This document shows, in pieces, positions 26,901 through 38,000 of a DNA stretch of 64,000 nt. Position 1 is the first letter of the stretch. Each line of letters begins with the position of its first letter. The notes beneath the pieces are model-generated. The model worked only from the letters and a program-made list of their open reading frames with translations. It ran no database searches and was not told the origin of the DNA. The DNA lies in the NCBI GenBank assembly GCA_013399855.1, contig VXAY01006959.1, forward strand, positions 62,001 through 126,000. Reading direction: 5' to 3'. This DNA is from Oxyruncus cristatus (taxonomy: Eukaryota > Chordata > Aves > Passeriformes > Cotingidae). A program made the translations under genes and the position numbers.

Positions 26901-27536
26901 ATGGACCTTAATGAGTATTTAAACCAGTGACTGAAAGAGTGCTTTCAACTGTAAGATTTTTAAAAGACCATAGAATGTATATAATCTTCTAGAATTTTGA
27001 TGTCTATTTTTAACTTCCTTTCTACAACCAGCCTGGTTTCGTCTTCCAACCAAAATAAATATATTTCTTAAGGAGCACAGTATTTATTTCCCTAAGGAGC
27101 AAAGTATTTGTTTCCCTAAAACTATCATGATAACAAACAGAGTTTTCTCAGCTTCTTCTGGTACACTCACTGTGCTCAACCACTGATCACCACCACCTAA
27201 GCCCAACAATCCAGGTCATTTTCCATCCAGTTTATAGCCCATTTACCCATCCATACCTCACCCACCGGGTCGGTGAGATGACACTGTCAGTGCCCACGTC
27301 AAAGGTCTCAGTAGATTCAAGGTAAACACCACTCACATGTACATGTCTCCTCTTGTTCTCTGAGCCAGTCTCATCATCAGGTTGTTTAGGCAGATTGTCC
27401 TTGTCAAATCCATTGTGGCTGTTCCAAATCACCTCTTGCTTAAAATAGTTTCCAGGAGAAGATGCACCATTACCTTCCAGAGAGCCAGGCTAAATCAGGT
27501 GGCATAGAGTTGCCCAACCTTTCTTCTTACCCTTCT
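23991..27536. other. Unique non-coding sequence of 3.5 kb
   Basis: This is the longest repeat-poor stretch before DELE1. No exon was recognised. The part at 24440-24860 and the part at 25500-26170 have even composition and no sign of decay from a known repeat, so they are candidate regulatory sequence. No function can be given. Confidence 0.4.
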
Positions 27537-27736
27537 TATAGAATCACAGAAGGGTTTGGGTTGGATGGGACCTCAAAGATCATCTCATCCCACCCCCTGC
27601 CATGGGCAGGGACACCTTCCACTAGCCCAGGCTGCTCCAACCTGGCCTTGGACACTTCCAGGGATCCAGGGGCAGCCACAGCTTCTCTGGGCAACCTGTG
27701 CCAGGGCCTCCCCACCCTCCCAGGGAAGAATTCTTA
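27537..27736 (-). mobile_element. CR1 3' end
   Basis: It begins TAGAATCACAGAAGGGTTTG and runs through GCCATGGGCAGGGACACCTT to CCCACCCTCCCAGGGAAGAA. It is almost identical to 33707-33905 apart from a few substitutions. Confidence 0.93.
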
Positions 27737-28115
27737 AATAAGTGTCTGGTGTTTGCCCTCTTTCAGTCAGCAGAATCCTCTCCCGATTATTGTGGCATCA
27801 GCCACTTCCCCCAGCACCCTTGGGTGCATGGAACAAAATCCCACCATCAGCACCCAGAAAAGCTGCAGTGACACATTCCGCACCTGCAGCAATTCCTCAT
27901 GGCTTGTCCCCTCTTCCTCCTCAGTGTCCTTCCCACTCTGCAAGGACAAAAACCAGCTGAGCTGGTCAGACCTCACAGCAGCCCTTGCTGACCATCCTTC
28001 TGCTTTAGCTTGAGCCACTCTCTCTTCAACATTTACTCCTTTACCCACATTACTCCACAGCAGCTGATACCTCTGGGCTTTGCCATCACAGCTTTGTCTT
28101 GCTGTGACAGTTCCC

Positions 28116-28800
28116 TTCACAGAATCACAGGATTCTAGAATGGGTCAGGCTGGAAGGGACCACAGTGGTTCATCTGGTCCCCCCTCCCTGCTCAATCCCA
28201 GAGCACATGGCACAGGATTGTGTCCACACAGCTCTGGAATATCTCCAGGGAGGAGACTCCACACCCTCCCTGCTCTCTGGGCAGGGCTGGGGCACTGCCC
28301 AGCCAAGAAGTTCTTCCTCCTGTCCGGCTGGAACTTGCTGGGCATCAGTTCCTGCCCCTTGCTCTTGTGCCATTGCTGGGCCCCCCCGAGCAGAGCCTGC
28401 TCCATCCTCTGCCCCCTCCCTGCAGCCCCTGACACACCTTGGGCAGGGCCCCTCTCAGGCTCTGCTCTGGAGGCTGAACAGCCCCAGCTCCCTCAGCCTT
28501 TGCTGCTCCCACAGCTGCTCCATCCCTGGGGCATCTCCGCAGCCTGCGCCGGCCCCGCTCCAGGAGCTCCCTGTCCCTGCTGTGCTGAGGAGCCAGAGCT
28601 GGGCCCAGCCCTGCAGATGTGCCTGCCCAGGGCTGGCCAGAGGGGCAGGATCCCCTCCCTGCCCTGCTCCAGTGCTCTTCCTGCTGCCCCCAGGATCCCC
28701 GTGGCCTCCTTGGCCCCAGGACACACAGCTGGGCAGGGACAGCTGGAAGTCCCCCAGGACCCACAAGTCATTCTGTGCAGAGCTGCTTCCTCATCCCTCA
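28116..28800 (-). mobile_element. CR1 copy, long, antisense
   Basis: It begins with CACAGAATCACAGGATTCTA and then GGTCAGGCTGGAAGGGACCA. It reaches at least 28508, where the second copy at 30089 stops, and probably continues to about 28800 as GC-rich CR1 coding sequence. The open frame of 302 codons on the plus strand here is an antisense artefact. It has lost nine bases (CAGCAGGGC type) that other copies retain. Confidence 0.85.
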
Positions 28801-30088
28801 GCATCCCCATCTCATCTTCGTCTGAAGATTTTCCTTCTCCAGTGTCAGACACACACAACTGCACCACGAACACTGTGCAGCTCCCGTGGAATCCTCACAA
28901 TGTAAATCCAAGCAGATCAGCTCTGTTATTGCCTCGCCAGTTGCAGGAAAGACAGAGAGCATCACTCATCAACTGGCTGGGGACTTGAAAGGAAACTAGG
29001 ACTAACAGCCTTAAAAATATGGTGATTAGCTGAGAGGACCTTGGAAGAACCAATACCAACAAATGCAGGTTCAGATTTTGGAGCATTAATTAATGGTATC
29101 AACCTGATGAGCGGAAAATTAAGGCAAGATTATAGAGTGGAGATGCTGATACTTCTATTTTGCATGTAATTTTCATGCCCAAACAAACTGTAGTAGCTTA
29201 GCAAACACCGATCTACTAACATGAGACAATTACAGACACATTTAGTAAAAACAGGCAACTAAATTACTTTGTAATTACACTATTAAGCCAAATCTGGGGT
29301 GAAAAGGATAAAGGATTTGTGTCCCATATGACACTCCAAAAATAAAAAAAAAAAAAAAAGCTGTGGAAACCTAGAAAAATTTGGTAGTTTCAAGCAGGTG
29401 TTTAGGCTGATGAAGAAGAGTGATTACGGGTCTCTGAGAAAGCCACACTTGAAGCTAAACTTGCAGCCACTGAAGCATAAACCACAGATAAAACCCAACA
29501 AGAACCCTGAGTTCATAACAGGAATTACTAGCACAGACATTCTGAGAAGAGAAAGACCAAGAATTTCTGTGCCTCTGGAACAAAGAAATAAACAAGAAAG
29601 TGGAGTGTTCAGCTGGAATGAGCACAGCAGTATTCCTACTGCTGAAGGAAACCACCAGGGAAGGAGGACATAAAGCTGATTTTTCCTCTTGCTGGCATGG
29701 CACAGTCTCCATTGGGAACTCTGCCATCTCCTGTTGCAACACTGCTGAAACAAACACAGCACACAGAAACCAAGGGAGCCCCTGTGAGCACCATCAGCCA
29801 CAAACCCAGGCTGAAGGGGACCAGAAGTAAGGGGAGATCCACACTCAACCCAAACCATACCCGCGCCTTAATGCATTTATTGCACTTTTGCATTTGCAAC
29901 AACTGTTTCACAATTATACCCGTGTCCCAAATATAATTAATCACGTCACTGATTACAGGATGAGCAACTGATGGAGTTTCTGATCACACCTCAGATGGCT
30001 TTCTTGTGTTGCAATGTTCCCTTGTCCAGCTCAGGTGCAGCACCCAAACAACCCCCTGCCCTGCAGCTGCAGGCCAGTCTGGGTGAGG
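28801..30088. other. Unique non-coding sequence
   Basis: No gene was recognised. There is an A tract at about 29343-29359. Short open frames at 29398-29673 and 29424-29858 have no recognisable domain. Confidence 0.4.
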
Positions 30089-30480
30089 AATCACAGAATG
30101 GGTCAGGCTGGAAGGGACCACAGTGGTTCATCTGGTCCCCCCTCCCTGCTCCAGCAGGGCCATCCCAGAGCACACGGCACAGGATTGTGTCCACACAGCT
30201 CTGGAATATCTCCAGGGAGGAGACTCCACACCCTCCCTGCTCTCTGGGCAGGGCTGGGGCACTGCCCAGCCAAGAAGTTCTTCCTCCTGTCTGGCTGGAA
30301 CTTGCTGGGCATCAGTTCCTGCCCGTTGCTCTTGTGCCATTGCTGGGCCCCCCCGAGCAGAGCCTGCTCCATCCTCTGCCCCCTCCCTGCAGCCCCTGAC
30401 ACACCTTGGGCAGGGCCCCTCTCAGGCTCTGCTCTGGAGGCTGAACAGCCCCAGCTCCCTCAGCCTTTGCTGCTCCCAGA
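30089..30480 (-). mobile_element. CR1 copy nearly identical to 28116
   Basis: Over about 390 bases it differs from the copy at 28116 only by a nine-base indel and a handful of substitutions. It ends abruptly after CCTTTGCTGCTCCCA, where unrelated sequence begins. Confidence 0.92.
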
Positions 30481-30499
30481 GAGGCTCCAGTCCCCTCGA

Positions 30500-31332
30500 T
30501 CAACTTTGTAGGAAAAGGCACAGTTTATTTGGTTTATAATCACAGGTTCAGGAATCCTTCAGCACTCCACACTACTAATGTGGTTCCTACATTTAAGCCA
30601 GCACTCATCTCTGGGCTCAGGGTGTCTTCACAGACACCCCAAAGCTGCAGGTACAACCTGGATCCAACTGGCTGGAAGGGGTGTGTGTCCCTGCTTGTGC
30701 TTTCCATGGGGGGTTATCCCACCCCCGAGCTATGGCAGATGCCCAGGGACCTTCCCTGCTGTTGTCCCAAAACAGCCTCTTTCCCTCGGTATGCAAGAGG
30801 CTGATCCACACACAGAGTGGAGATATTTGGGTTATTTACAGTTCTGCAAGAAGAAGGGGTGAGTGGCAAATCCACAAAGCCAGCAGGACCACTACCAAAA
30901 CTCTTCACTATTTATATATTTTAGCAAACACAGGCATTCATGTTTATTGGCTACAAGTTGCATAGTTCTCTTATTAACTAAGTGTTCTATCTTTTATTGG
31001 TAAATGATTCTCTCACTTCTCATTGTAATTAGTCCACACACTCACTCTTCCTCTTCTTTTGTTTGGGTGGGTTTCTTGGGGTTGGTGGCCATGAGATGGT
31101 GGTTGTGGTCTCCCCCTGCCAGAATTACCTCTAACCCAGTCGGAGCTGATTCAGCACAATCACTGAGTTGTCTTTATTGATTTCTTCCGTATCTTGGGGG
31201 TTCTGCCAGATGTCCTTGTAGCCTGCAAATTCTGCATCCTTTGTGTCCACCCTCAGTGGTACATCCTTCTTCCCAAGCTTTGTTAACCTCCCCTAGATCT
31301 GAGACCATTGAAACATGTCAAACCCTAAATAT
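30500..31332 (-). mobile_element. Possible LTR-type retroelement remnant, antisense
   Basis: The stretch contains antisense polyadenylation-like motifs (GTTTATTTGG near 30523, TTTATTGG near 30944, CTTTATTGA near 31172), which is the look of antisense avian LTRs. No primer-binding site, coding region or clear TG...CA ends were found, so this is a weak call. It could be plain unique sequence. Confidence 0.3.
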
Positions 31333-31806
31333 TAACAGGGCAATTCTACCATCAAGTAATTTGTATTTCTAACACTTGGACATCACTTAGAGCTTGTGAG
31401 CTGCCCTGCATTCCACGGATAAAATCTCACTTCTTGATAAGGCTTGAAAGTACACCAAGACCAAACAGCAAAGAACAGCCCAGCCTTCCTTAAGAAAATT
31501 TTTACGTATTCCGCATTTTGCAACACTACGGCAAGATCCTGTTTCACAAACGCCCTTCTCACCCCCTGTAACACTCTGGGCAAATTGTTAACTATTTCTG
31601 ACTTTTGAGATGCCAGCACCATTAACAAGGCAACTCTACCAACAAGTAATTTGTTTTACAAACAGCTGGGCATCTCTTAGAGCTTGTTGGCTGCCGTTTC
31701 ACGCGCTAAATCTCCCTTCTCGCTGAGCAGGCTTGAAAGTAAACAAAGATCAAACACGAAAGAATATAATTTCTTAAGAATTTTTTTTAATATTCCACAT
31801 TTTGCA
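31333..31806 (+). repeat. Imperfect direct duplication next to the DELE1 promoter
   Basis: Two copies of about 190 bp lie in the same orientation: 31333-31523 and 31621-31806, with a period of 288 bases. Shared landmarks in order are ATTAACA-GGCAA-TCTACCA, CAAGTAATTTGT, CTTAGAGCTTGT, GGCTTGAAAGTA, TTCTTAAGAA or TTCCTTAAGAA, and CATTTTGCAA. Each copy has its own substitutions and small indels. The second copy ends exactly where the CpG-rich promoter starts. Confidence 0.9.
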
Positions 31807-31901
31807 AGACCGCGACACCCGCGCTGAGGGCCCGCTGCGGCCGTGCCCACAGGGCCCTTCGGCGCGGCCCTCCCGGGGGCGGGGGGCGCTGTGCGCGCGC
31901 C

Positions 31902-32076
31902 ATGGCGGCGGTGCCGCTCTGGCCCCGCTCTGTGCCCGCCCGCTGCCGATGNNNNNNNNNNNNNNNNNNNNNNNNNNNNNNNNNNNNNNNNNNNNNNNNN
32001 NNNNNNNNNNNNNNNNNNNNNNNNNNNNNNNNNNNGCCCCCGGGCTGGGCCAGGGCCGCGGGCACAGCCCCGAGCG
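31902..32076 (+). CDS. DELE1: DELE1 exon 1 (start codon uncertain, contains the N run)
   Basis: Two start codons are possible. The ATG at 31902 has a near-ideal Kozak context (GCGCGCCATGGCG) and opens an Arg/Pro/Ala-rich leader fitting a mitochondrial presequence, but it is out of frame with exon 2 unless the true gap length differs from 84. The ATG at 31949, touching the N run, is in frame with exon 2 if the gap is exactly 84. The exon ends at 32076 before GTGAGT, with two bases of a codon left over, which matches the single leading base needed by exon 2. Confidence 0.65.
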
Positions 32077-35000
32077 GTGAGTGCGCGCCTGCCCGCGGGT
32101 GGGGGGCCCCGCGCCGCGGCCCGGCCTCACGGGGCCCGTGTTTGTGGTTGTTCCAGGACGCCCGCGTGTGAGGATGGCCCGGAGCGAGGAGAGAGGCGGC
32201 AGCCGCTGCCCCGCTTGGTGCCCCGCTACTCCGTGCTGGAGGCTGTCACCTGGGTGAGGAGCGCGCCCTGTCCCTGCCGGGGACACCTCGGGGGTGGGAG
32301 CCCCGAAACAAAGCCGGGAACGAGGGGCTGGGTGGAAGCGGGGCGAGAAGAGGGATCGGGGCTGTTTTCCGTGACTTGTGTGTGGTTCTGTGCAGGGAGC
32401 GCTGGGCGCGCTGCTCCTGCAGCTCGTCAGGCAGGTGGCGTGGCTGAGGTCGCTGCCGGACGCCCGGAGGGAGCGGAGGTGTCCTTGGCTTTCCCCGCTG
32501 CCGCCCCAGCACACAGGTCAGCTCCGGCCCGGGGCGGGGTCGTGGGAGGCAGCCGGGTAGAGTTTGTGCCTCGTGGTGTTTTAACTAAGGCTGAGAGGGA
32601 GCTGGGAGAGGCTGACAGGTTTCAGGCTCTCGGCAAGAGTGAGGGCTGGTGTCAGTCGGGGGAACTTCTGCTTCTTAACGGTTTGATGCAATCCCACTTT
32701 ATTTATCCTTTTGATAATCCCTTACCTTTGATTTCCACCCTGGATTCCTCTCCATGAACTCTCCTCCTGCTTGGCTGTGAGAAGGACACTTAAGTAGATC
32801 CGGTGTTGTCACCTAAAGCAGACAGTTTTTGTGCTCTGTGTTACAGTGGTGACTGAAGCCTCAGCCAGCTGTCCCAGTGAGCGGTTGGGGTCCCAGCTCC
32901 TGCAGAAAGCAAGTCCAGAGGCTGCAGCAGAGAATTCATCTTCGGGCATCCCCTCAGGGCAAGGAGAGAGCCAGCCCTGGGCAGAAGTAGGTATGTGCAA
33001 TGTGCTGCAGGGCAGGGTACTTGTGGCAGGACTTTGGAGTTTCCCCAAGGAAAGACTCAAAGCCAAGGAGTGTGTAGCCACTTATTGACCTTTGAGGAGG
33101 TAGGTGAGAGTGGGAACACAGAACTTCAGAGAGATGAATCAAGAGTCCAGAGACTGGAGGAAAAAGATCTCCTGAAGGCAGTGACAAGCCTGTACTGTAG
33201 CTGCAGGTGACAGCAGCTTTACCAACACTGCTCTGCCTTAGTGACCTGATTATAGCTCCAGTTCTGTCCTTTTGTTGTGGAGAGATGTCTGCAACCAGGA
33301 GGATTCAGGAGGATACTGCACCACTGATCTGGGAGACTTGTGTACATGGTGTGAAACTAAAGGAATATTTCCTTCCTGCAAGATGAGGATGTATCTCTGA
33401 GCGCTTATGCTGTAGATAAGACAGTGGAAGGAGGTATCAAAGACATTATTAAAATGAGTTTTATAAAAATAGAAAGATACACTCCAACAAAATTGAAGTG
33501 TGTCCTACATAGGAAATTCAAAGTCACACCAGGGGAGATCAGATGAGACCTACAGCAGGGCTACTCACTAGATATATAAATACTAATGATGGCCTCGGGA
33601 AAGCTGTTAGAAGCAGGAAGCCTACTGGAACAGGTGAAAACAGGGACAACGTATGATCGTGGTGTAGAAGAGCACATAAGAAAACCAGCCAGCAATGTTG
33701 GCTAAGTCATAGAATCACAGAAGGGTTTGGGTTGGATGGGACCTTAAAGATCATCTCATTCCGTCCCCCTGCCATGGGCCCGGACACCTTCCACTAGCCC
33801 AGGTTGCTCCAACCTGGCCTTGGACACTTCCAGGGATCCAGGGGCAGCCACAGCTTCTCTGGGCAACCTGTACCAGGGCCCCCCCACCCTCATAGGGAGG
33901 AATTTAAATAATGAAGGTGCTGCAGAAGAGGTCAGAGGTGTTCCCTTTTTTTTTTGTTTTCTTTTAGAAGTTTGGCTTTCTTCTGAAAGCGATTGGCCAT
34001 TTAAGCGATTGGCCAACTCTGCTTATCAAACCCTTCGCCTGCCAGAGGTTACCATTCCCATCACTTGGCAAATGGAGCATTTAGTTTCCATGTCTCCTAA
34101 TTAACTCCAGGAAAACAGCCAGGTTAATTTACCTAAACTGCCAATTAGGCTGTTTAATCCATCTGCTTTTGCCTGGAGCAGATTAAGAAGCACTCAAACA
34201 CTGCCAGGTGACTGGACACGGACCTCTAGGAGGAGTGGTGGGAAGAAGTGGAGACAGCAATGCCTTCACTTGGCACAGCTGAACATTCCAGAGTGAATGT
34301 GTGTCTGACGAACAGCTTCCTGCTGAGAGTCAACAGGAAGAGCTTTTAGGCAAACTGATAAATTGAACAGTGACAAGTCACTAAGGCCACGTGGTCTGTG
34401 TTCAGATGTTCTCCAGAAGCTGTGAGATGGCTGAGCCTCCAATGATGATCTGTAATCCCGTGCTGAAATCAGCTCCATGACCAGAGGAATGAGCACTGAC
34501 AGATTGGACTCGGGCTTTTAAAAAGGAATGGGTGTGTGTTTGTTTGAGCCACAGAACTGCAGAAAAGGTAATTCTAATTTGATAGAAAATCTGATAGGGA
34601 GTAGAGGTGCCAGGTACCAGGATGAGATAGATACCTGTGATGTGCTGGATCAAAGGTCTTGGAAGGATTCAGGAAGCCATTTCTCAGGCCCACTTGCTCC
34701 GCTGCAGAGACTTAAGAGAGTTGTAAATCTATTAAGAGTTCTTTGGAGAAGTCAACAGGCATGTGGAGCAAGATTATCCAGCTTTTAGCTTCCTGAAAAT
34801 CTTTCAGAGAGGACCTAAACCAAAACCACCTGGAGAATTAAAGCTGATGTGAGGGAACACGGAGGAGCTGCTCTTGAGCTTGTAACTCGTAAAAGCGCAA
34901 GGAATAGTTTTCACCGTGCAGAGCTGTTCCTGGTGGATTCCCCACAGTCCTTTGTTGAAACCTGTTCTGTTCAGCACAGTCAGCAGTAATTTGGAAAAAG

Positions 35001-38000
35001 GAGGTGACAAGTGAGGCGACGGAAGCAGCAACTGGTACAGAATTATTTAGCACAGTCAAATGTGAAAGTCACAGCAAAAGACTGCACTAGAACTAAACCC
35101 AGGGTAATCCCAAGGGAGGTTAAATGAGTGTACACAGGGGAGTGTGCCTGTAAATACATGTGCAGAATGAGGAGTGTCAAATTAATAATTGTGTTGCAGA
35201 GGGAACATTTAAAGTCACTGTGGATGTGCTTTTGATAAGGTTAAGTCAGTGCTCGGCAGCAGTGAGGCCAATTAAATGTTAATTATGGTAAAGGAAGGAG
35301 CTGAGGACAAGGCAGCATCGTGGGTTTGTGTGAGTCTGCAATGCAGCCACATCTTGAACACTTGAAGAAAAGACACTGAAAAACAGGGACAACATTGACA
35401 GAGAAAAGAGTGACAAGGAGACAATTACATCCAAATAGAGACTGACTCTTCAGCTTAAAAAAAGAAGTGGCAAAAGGTGTGTTTGCTGGTGCTCTGTGAA
35501 ACTAGAAGTGTTTCACTAGAGAAAGTGAATAGGGACAATATTTTTCATAATCCACTCATTAATAGCAGCACAGAAGTGGACAGGTAGCAAGTTTGGAAAA
35601 AAGCAAAAAGCAGTAAATGCTTGGCCGGTGCACAGGTAAATTGTGGAAGTCATTGCTACAGGCCAAAATACAAGTGGGTTCCAAGAAGTGATTAGGTAAA
35701 ATTGCACCTTCAAATTAGACTTAATTGGTCCAGCCAAACCTCCTGCTCAGATCACAGAACAGTTGATTGCTGGAAAGTTCTGCCATGGAGAGCATGACTT
35801 TATAATCCCTGTTCCTTACCCTTTCTGCCCAAGCCTCTCCAACTGTCAGTTGTCAGAGATAATATATGTCAGAAATAATTTGATTTTGCTCAGTGCATAA
35901 GTCCTCGGGTTCCATTGCACATTATGCTGTGCACCCATTTTGTGGGAATTTATTGAGAGAAGTCAGGGTGAAGAGATTTGGTAATTTGCACTGAAGAGCC
36001 AGAAAAATTGGATAGTTTTGTCATGTGAGAAGTCCTGTGAATCCTTCTGTGCAAAGTGAAGCTTAGTGATCCCTTTCTCTCAGAATATGTTTTGCTTTCT
36101 ACAGGAAAACCTATGTGAGGTATAGGATTTTTTTTCCTGGTGTTTAGCTACTGAAGGAGGATGTGGCTGGCAAAGCCAGCATGTGGCAGGAAGCTGGGGA
36201 GAGCAGAAGGAAGGGAAGGACAGACGCCTGGCAGATGACGCAGAGGAAGGTGGTGGCAAAGCCTTGCCATGGAGAACAGACCTCAGAACTCTCTGTGGAG
36301 CAGAATGTACCTTCCCTGCCCCAGTTTGCTGTTGCCAGCGATGGCAAAGGAGCTTCTGGAGAGAATTCCATGTCCTTCCCCTTTCTCTCAGTTCATTTCC
36401 AGACCTGCTGGTGCTGCTCTCCATGTGCAGTGACAATCTGCTGTTGCTGTCACTACCTCCAGGAGCAAAGATCTGGGGGATGGATCCCAACATTCCAGCA
36501 TTGCAGATGAGCCATTCCAGTTTTAATGTAACAAAATACCATAGAGTTTATTGCTTTGGTGTGTTTTAAAAGAAAACTTCGGGAAATTAACTTAAAAGTT
36601 GCTTTAAATAGCACTCTGGCTATTGCTATCAGCAAGTCCTCAGCTGTATGTTTACATCTTTTTTTTTTTTTTCCATGCAATTCCTGCCTCACTTGAAGCC
36701 TTTTTGCTGGAAGTTAAAGGCACATAGTGAGCAAGCAGGTGATTACAGCCAGTCTCAGTGTTACAGCAGCTGAATGCTGCCCTGGGGAGTTGTATTTTAC
36801 CCCTGGCAGAACTGTAAAATTCGTTATTTCAATTCCGAGATTACAGACATTGCAAAAGTGTGTTTTCATTTCAAAGCACAATGAAACCAATTGGAAACAC
36901 TGAAATTTTCCATGAGGCAGAAAGGCTGGAATTTGTCCAGCTCTTGTTGTGACTTCATTCTCATGAAGGCTTTGGATGTTTTGGGATGAGCAATCTAGAA
37001 CTGTCTCTGAGAAGATTATTAATTCCTCATTTGGAGCTAGATGGGAGCAACATTTCATGAGTCCAGGATGAACAGTGGGGAAAGACAAAAATATTTATTA
37101 ACGGCTGAACATGTGAGTGCTGGGCATCCAGAACACTAAAAAATGGATGTGTAGTCATGTTACATCATAGCGTATGTTTGAAGAAGTAGAAATGAAATTT
37201 CACAGAAAATTCCAGCTGTGGGATTCCCAGCTTTTGCACCTACAACCTGAAGAATAATTTAACGTGTTTCTGTAAGTGCACTATAGCAATGGCTTTGTTC
37301 AAAGGCTGGGAAGTTCTGCTGGAAGCTTGAGAAATAAGAAAAATAGTTGGGTGAACTTGTATGAACTAATGTCAGGTTGAAGCTTTATTTAAGCTGCTTG
37401 TCTCGTTCTGCTGAAGGGATTCCTTGCTGTTGGGGGTGTTCTTGAAGAGTTTTGCTTTGAGGCTTGCCCAGCCTCAGAGGTGAGTTCCGAGGGAACTCAG
37501 GTCCTGGCACAGGTTGTCCAGAGGAGCTGTGGCTGCCCCATCCCTGGGAGTGTTCAAGGACACGTTGGACAGGGCTTGGAGCAACCTGGGATTGGAAGAT
37601 GTCCCTGCCCATGGCAGGGGGTGGGACGAGATGATCTTTAAGGTCCTTCCAACCCAGACCAGTCTGGGGTCCTTCAGGAGATGGGGCTGGGTGTCAGGAT
37701 CAGTTGGTTCCTGTGTTTTCTTCCAGATGCTCTCTGGGAGAGGTAACCCTGCTCTGGGGAGATCACTGGGGTTTGAGTGAGGAGGGGTTTCCAGTGGGAG
37801 AGGGGAACAAGGTGGTTCTGCAGGCTGACAGAATTCAGAATTAGTGGCTCTTTATTTTTCATGGTTTAATGGTTTGTCCAAATTACAGCATGCTTTCCTC
37901 TGATTTAGGAGTAGATGTCTGTGCAAAATGTAAGGTTTCCTAAAAGCATGGAGGTACTAATGTTGTTTAAACAAGTACTGGGAGAATTCTTAATACAGAC

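Larger units (their letters stand above)
31807..32330 (+). promoter_or_regulatory. CpG island and promoter of DELE1
   Basis: Base composition changes sharply at about 31807 from AT-rich repeat to very GC- and CpG-rich sequence that continues through exons 1 and 2. A CpG island over the first exon is the usual promoter type of housekeeping genes such as DELE1. There is no TATA box at a sensible distance. The sequence GCCATGGCGGC around 31900 resembles a YY1 site overlapping a start codon, which is common in genes for mitochondrial proteins. The exact transcription start cannot be read from sequence alone. Confidence 0.7.

Noticed and set aside
28080..28988. Plus-strand open frame of 302 codons
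   Set aside because: It is the antisense reading of a CR1 copy; the same peptide reappears at 30014-30511 in the sister copy.
31843..32757. Single long open frame across the DELE1 first exons
   Set aside because: It is open only because the N run hides stops and the region is GC-rich. It ignores the clear donor and acceptor sites at 32076, 32157, 32253 and 32396.
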